Positions 7,807-10,583 of a stretch of 10,583 nucleotides of DNA are shown one piece after another. Source of the stretch: Oscillospiraceae bacterium (lineage in GTDB: Bacteria > Bacillota_A > Clostridia > Oscillospirales > CAG-272); NCBI GenBank assembly GCA_015064665.1, contig SVRU01000086.1, forward strand, positions 1-10,583. The letters run 5' to 3'. Numbering within the stretch: the stretch's first letter is position 1; every line of letters starts with the position of its first letter. The notes under the pieces were generated by a model that was given only the letters and a program-made list of their open reading frames with translations, was not told the origin of the DNA and searched no databases. Made by a program: the position numbers and the translations under genes.

Positions 7807-7850
7807 TTTTTCGAGATATTTTATAAAAGAAAATTTGTTTTCTCGAAAAA
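7807..7850. repeat. Perfect 10-bp inverted repeat, possible operator
   Basis: TTTTTCGAGA (7807-7816) and TCTCGAAAAA (7841-7850) are exact reverse complements separated by 24 bp, so equivalent positions are 34 bp apart, about three helix turns. The left arm begins one base upstream of the -35 of the minus-strand hydrolase promoter, a usual position for an activator site, and the right arm is 37 bp from the plus-strand -35. A transcription-factor site with two half-sites is the favoured reading. No regulator gene is visible in the window. A cruciform or an unexpressed chance repeat in AT-rich DNA is possible. Confidence 0.5.
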
Positions 7851-7887
7851 GCATTGTGCGTAAAGTATACAAAAAGCTGAAAATATA

Positions 7888-7916
7888 TTTACAAATAAGG
7901 AAAAATATGCTACAAT
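7888..7916 (+). promoter_or_regulatory. Extended -10 promoter driving the structured RNA
   Basis: -35 TTTACA (7888-7893), a 17-nt spacer, and -10 TACAAT (7911-7916) with an upstream TG (7908-7909) forming an extended -10. The expected start point is about 7922-7923, which coincides with the first base of the long closing stem of the structured RNA. Confidence 0.5.
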
Positions 7917-7922
7917 AAGTAT

Positions 7923-8150
7923 GCCAAACAAATTTCATATTGCAAACGTAGGGATATTTTTCTCTTTTTTAAAAGGGGGATTTATGCCTCTTTTCTGCAT
8001 ACAATAAATTTATACGAATTTGGTAAAAACGCAAATTCCATCGAGTTTATTGTATGCGAGAAATCCTTACTTTGCTTGAAATTTGTTTGGCGACAATTGG
8101 AGTTTTGCGTTTTTCGGTGCGCTAACTTCAGTTGGCGCACTTTTTGTTTT
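7923..8150 (+). ncRNA. Rod-like structured RNA: 6S-like RNA candidate or leader of the next gene
   Basis: The ends form a perfect 15-bp stem, GCCAAACAAATTTCA (7923-7937) with TGAAATTTGTTTGGC (8077-8091). It continues inward as GCAAA/TTTGC (7942-7946 with 8071-8075) and GTAGGGAT/ATCCTTAC (7948-7955 with 8063-8070). A pyrimidine-rich unpaired strand (7956-7970) and a side hairpin AAAAGGGG/CCTCTTTT (7971-7978 with 7987-7994) follow. A distal stem GCATACAATAAA/TTTATTGTATGC (7997-8008 with 8046-8057) is topped by GAATTTG/CAAATTC (8016-8022 with 8032-8038). Promoter, start point, stem and terminator all fit one strand. A closing stem, a large internal opening and a distal hairpin over about 170 nt recall 6S RNA, which binds RNA polymerase, but no diagnostic sequence was recognised. 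Because the gene at 8182 has no other clear promoter, a regulatory leader is equally possible. Confidence 0.5.
8117..8150 (+). terminator. Strong intrinsic terminator after the structured RNA
   Basis: GTGCGCTAAC (8117-8126) pairs with GTTGGCGCAC (8131-8140), one T-G wobble, around the loop TTCA, followed by TTTTTGTTTT (8141-8150). It stands only 32 nt before the start of the DUF4429-like gene, so that gene would be expressed by readthrough, by controlled antitermination, or from an unseen promoter. Confidence 0.5.
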
Positions 8151-8181
8151 CATCTGAAGCAACATAGGATAAGGAGAAAAA

Positions 8182-8526
8182 ATGACGAACGCAATTTTTT
8201 CATATGACGGTTTTAACGCAAGCATTTATATTCACGATGACAAAATCATTATAATAGGTAAAGGCATCAGCAAAGGAATAGGTGAAACAAGTATCCCTAT
8301 ATCCGCTGTGGAAACATTGCAGTTAACACCAAGCAGGCTGCATGTAAACGGTTATATTACTCTCGGTATCGATAAAAAAGCCGCATCAGATCAAGCCGAA
8401 GCAGTAAGCTGCTCGCGGCTTGCTAAATATACGTTAGTAGTGAAAAATAAATCCGATGATGAAATATTAAAACAAATTAAAGCATTTATCGAAGAGGCAA
8501 GGAAAGAATTGACTGACGATGAATAG
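8182..8526 (+). CDS. Small DUF4429/PH-like domain protein
   Basis: A 114-residue soluble protein with a single domain: YDGFNASIYIHDDKIII (8-24), GKGISKGIGETSIPISAVETLQL (27-49) and a VNGYITLGI strand (55-63), then a C-terminal helix (about 92-113). The pattern of short strands, a (S)KG.GE.xIP motif, xNGYI and a final helix fits the DUF4429 bacterial PH-like group. Members often carry a C-terminal SHOCT motif; this one ends without it. The function of the group is not established. AAGGAG (8171-8176) lies 5 nt before the ATG. No promoter is evident between the terminator at 8150 and the gene; a weak TTGTTT/TAGGAT pair (8144-8170, spacer 15) is the best alternative. A terminator follows at 8568. 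There is no link by sequence to the sugar genes. Confidence 0.5.
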   Translation: MTNAIFSYDGFNASIYIHDDKIIIIGKGISKGIGETSIPISAVETLQLTPSRLHVNGYITLGIDKKAASDQAEAVSCSRLAKYTLVVKNKSDDEILKQIKAFIEEARKELTDDE

Positions 8527-8567
8527 ACATTAAAAAATTAACAATTGTTTCCGATTTTATCATAGCA

Positions 8568-8618
8568 AAAGTCGAGCAAGGCATTTCTGCCCTGCTCGAC
8601 TTTGTTTTACTTTTTTTC
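8568..8618 (+). terminator. Intrinsic terminator after the DUF4429-like gene
   Basis: AAAGTCGAGCA (8568-8578) pairs with TGCTCGACTTT (8593-8603), continued by GGCA/TGCC (8580-8583 with 8588-8591) past one A-C mismatch, around the loop TTTC. The plus strand follows with GTTTTAC and seven T residues. On the minus strand the stem is followed by only a short T run, so it may also stop transcripts of the converging glycosidase gene, less efficiently. Confidence 0.5.
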
Positions 8619-8636
8619 TAACTATTCTACTTGTTT

Positions 8637-8663
8637 ATTATACAACTTTTAACGATTTGTCAA
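8637..8663 (-). promoter_or_regulatory. Possible minus-strand promoter in the intergenic gap
   Basis: Reading the minus strand, TTGACA (8663-8658) and TATAAT (8642-8637) are perfect consensus boxes but the spacer is 15 nt, shorter than the preferred 17. It would start near 8630 and run into the hairpin at 8603-8568, giving a short RNA, or continue antisense to the DUF4429-like gene. Weakly supported because of the spacing. Confidence 0.5.
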
Positions 8664-8684
8664 TCATACCGTGTTTTTTCCTCG

Positions 8685-10583
8685 TTATTTTATTTCGATC
8701 ATCTTGAATATTTTTAGTCCTTTTATGGAGAAGCTAATGCGGCCGCCATCGTAACTAAATGATATTTCTTCATCTTTGTTAGGAAGTATTTTTACCGACG
8801 ACGGTACAAAACCCGTTTTTATGGAGATGTTTATATCCTCAACTTGTCTTGCTGTTTCGCGTCGATTCAAAAGAACGGCATTGACAAGCAAGGATGACTC
8901 TGACCTAAATACGGTTATCTCGATATCTTCAGCGGCATCAGAGATGAGTGTGGAATCAAGTCTTGAAGCGTGTCTAAGAAGATTTACAAATACATTTCGG
9001 CAGTCGTAAAGATCAGTTTCTTCGATTGAGACTGCAGACCATATGACAGTCCCCTTTCCATGCTTTTTAATCGCAATGGCCGGGATGTTCGTTTTTATTC
9101 CGGGTGGATCGGAGTGAATCGATGCGAATCTTTCCTCGATTCTCGCAGTATATGGCAAAGTGAGAGTTGCGAGAACGTCAAGACTGTCAATTCCTTGGAC
9201 AATAGGGGCTGTACCCTTAAAATTCATCGGGTATTTTTCGTTAAAGTATTCAAATTCGTCTTGAGCTGCCGCCTTCGGAGCGATGTAAACTACGGTTTCC
9301 TTTGTTCTTCCCTCAACGGTAGCTCCAAAAAATTCCTTTATCATTTTTTTGTTGTCAGCACCGCTGAAATACAGTGTTCCGCCGTCGCGAACGTATTTTA
9401 CGAGTCTTTCTGTGTCGTAATCATCCTCCGATGTGAGACAAGGCGCAACGATAACTTTGTGCTTATAAAGATCAGAAAATCCGCCCGTGATTCCGCATAA
9501 GATGTTTTTTTCGATCATGGTTTCAAGCGTTTTAATTATGCCGAGATAATTAGTGTATTCTTCCCCGCGCGGATTAAATTTACTTTTGAGCGAATAATAA
9601 AGGCCTACATCCTCGATAGGCTCGCCTTTATAATAAGGCTCATAAGGGATAAGCTCCGAGAACGCCTCTCCAAGCTGACGGTAAACTCTTTCGTCCATTG
9701 TGCCAACAGGGTCGATAGCATCTATAAGAAGAGTTGCGCCGTGGTGAGCCGCCGTAAGAAAAAACGCACTTTTCATAATATCGGGAGATTTTATCTGCGT
9801 ATGCGCGGATAGTCCCGGTGCGCAACGTGTGAACATATGCTCAAACGGTTGGTTTTTGCTTATACTTCTATAAAATTTACAGGTAAAGGAATGACCGTAA
9901 ACGCCTCGGTCAAGATCCCCTCCCACATAATCGCAAGCAGATATGACCTCCTCAGCGTTAGCGCTTTTCCCGTCAGGGAGCGCCGAAAAAGCTACGTTAT
10001 GTTCAACGCTGACTCCGGGCATTATGGATTTTGTGAGCTTAGTGATCCAATTCGCAAATTCACCCATCCATTCTCGGCGTTTTCGCATATGGAGCAACCA
10101 TTTTTCATCCGACCAATCTTCGACAGTCGGAAGCTCCTCGCCCGTTTCTTTTAAATATCTCTCATAGCAATGCCTGCAATGGCACATTCGTGGCCAAAAA
10201 AGCATATCGTAGAACATTCCGTCAAGCTCGGTGTACTCTGCCATCTCGCGTATCTGAGCTTCGGTGAATTTAAGATAATCGGGATTATTAGGGCAAACAA
10301 GTCCGTATCTCGAACCGCGGAACGCTCCATTTTCGGGAGATTTTCCTGCATTTTCGGCTTTTACCATTCTCCATTCAGGGTAATTGTCATAAGCCCAATT
10401 ATTATAAATGAGGCTGTAATAGCCCGTGACGGTGATTCCATCTTTGCGGCAGGAGGAAATAAGATTTTTGAACGTATCCTCACGCCCGATAAATGCATTA
10501 TGCATTTTGCCCGTCTTTGTTGGAAAATTGCAAAGACCGACGTGAGATTGAAGATATATCATTGCGCTTTGAATCTTAGCGGT
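8685..10583 (-). CDS. Glycoside-hydrolase-like protein (GHL6/GH42-related, TIM barrel plus trimerisation-like domain), 5' end outside window
   Basis: The frame is open to the window edge, with seven further codons upstream of the Met at 10562. Related proteins begin well before the segment YLQSHVGLCNFPTKTGKMH seen here, so that Met is probably internal and the gene continues beyond the window. Numbering from that Met: residues about 1-310 are a (beta/alpha)8-type barrel with GITVTGYYSLIYNNWAYD (42-59), ELDGMFYDM (112-120; Asp119 is a candidate catalytic or substrate-binding acid) and CHCRHC (127-132), a cysteine pattern seen in related hydrolases. Residues about 315-420 look like the GH42 trimerisation (class I glutamine amidotransferase-like) domain, and 540-625 a small beta domain. 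Related proteins are annotated as fucosidase-like or hypothetical glycosidases; the true specificity is unknown. No signal peptide can be judged. Confidence 0.5.
   Translation of the reverse strand, partial: TAKIQSAMIYLQSHVGLCNFPTKTGKMHNAFIGREDTFKNLISSCRKDGITVTGYYSLIYNNWAYDNYPEWRMVKAENAGKSPENGAFRGSRYGLVCPNNPDYLKFTEAQIREMAEYTELDGMFYDMLFWPRMCHCRHCYERYLKETGEELPTVEDWSDEKWLLHMRKRREWMGEFANWITKLTKSIMPGVSVEHNVAFSALPDGKSANAEEVISACDYVGGDLDRGVYGHSFTCKFYRSISKNQPFEHMFTRCAPGLSAHTQIKSPDIMKSAFFLTAAHHGATLLIDAIDPVGTMDERVYRQLGEAFSELIPYEPYYKGEPIEDVGLYYSLKSKFNPRGEEYTNYLGIIKTLETMIEKNILCGITGGFSDLYKHKVIVAPCLTSEDDYDTERLVKYVRDGGTLYFSGADNKKMIKEFFGATVEGRTKETVVYIAPKAAAQDEFEYFNEKYPMNFKGTAPIVQGIDSLDVLATLTLPYTARIEERFASIHSDPPGIKTNIPAIAIKKHGKGTVIWSAVSIEETDLYDCRNVFVNLLRHASRLDSTLISDAAEDIEITVFRSESSLLVNAVLLNRRETARQVEDINISIKTGFVPSSVKILPNKDEEISFSYDGGRISFSIKGLKIFKMIEIK

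Noticed and set aside
7923..8150. T-box, cobalamin, SAM or c-di-GMP riboswitch
   Set aside because: None of their diagnostic core sequences (such as the T-box AGGGTGG...CCGCG element) is present.
8540..8549. Palindrome AACAATTGTT after the DUF4429-like gene
   Set aside because: Short AT-rich palindrome with no T-tract and no promoter nearby; expected by chance.
9060..9500. 146-residue plus-strand open frame
   Set aside because: Antisense to the glycosidase-like gene, with no ribosome binding site or domain.
10560..10562. ATG 10562 as the true start of the glycosidase-like gene
   Set aside because: The frame stays open to the edge and the following residues match the interior of related proteins rather than an N-terminus.
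1..10583. CRISPR arrays, tRNAs, insertion sequences, phage att sites
   Set aside because: No regularly spaced repeats, cloverleaf sequences, transposase motifs or flanking duplications were seen on either strand.

Overview
The window looks like an uncultured low-to-mid GC member of the Bacillota, probably class Clostridia from a gut or rumen. The grounds are AGGAGG-type ribosome binding sites, consensus sigma-A promoters with 17-bp spacers, frequent TTG/ATG starts, U-tract hairpin terminators, and protein families common in Ruminococcaceae/Oscillospirales-like genomes. This placement is inferred from gene style, not from a marker gene. No tRNA, rRNA, CRISPR array or intact insertion sequence was found.

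Layout. (1) Positions 1-3904, plus strand: a probable carbohydrate-oxidation operon. It contains an open frame cut by the window edge whose first ~175 residues look like an accessory-element coiled-coil protein and whose remainder is the C-terminal half of a Gfo/Idh/MocA dehydrogenase; a complete second Gfo/Idh/MocA dehydrogenase; a UxuB-type D-mannonate oxidoreductase (SDR family); and a glycerophosphodiester phosphodiesterase-family protein. (2) Positions 3955-4033: a two-way terminator between convergent operons. (3) Positions 4043-7744, minus strand: two alpha/beta hydrolases, a 312-residue one followed by a 909-residue multidomain one, driven by a clear promoter at 7777-7805. (4) Positions 7757-8181: a divergent control region. 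It holds a 10-bp inverted repeat beside the minus promoter, an extended -10 promoter on the plus strand, and a long rod-like structured RNA (from ~7923) ending in a strong terminator. The RNA resembles 6S RNA in overall shape but could instead be a leader of the next gene. (5) Positions 8182-8526, plus strand: a small DUF4429/PH-like protein, then a terminator. (6) Positions 8685-10583, minus strand: a glycoside-hydrolase-like protein (TIM barrel, trimerisation-like domain, beta domain) whose N-terminus lies beyond the window.

How it may fit together. The glycosidase-like protein and the two esterase/peptidase-like hydrolases, none with a visible signal peptide, suggest processing of imported, possibly acylated oligosaccharides. 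The two Gfo/Idh/MocA enzymes and UxuB suggest oxidation/reduction of released sugars or uronates in the cytoplasm. The substrate cannot be read from sequence alone. The observations most worth following are the structured RNA with its promoter and terminator, and the in-frame chimeric junction near position 510-535, which may be a real rearrangement or an assembly artefact.
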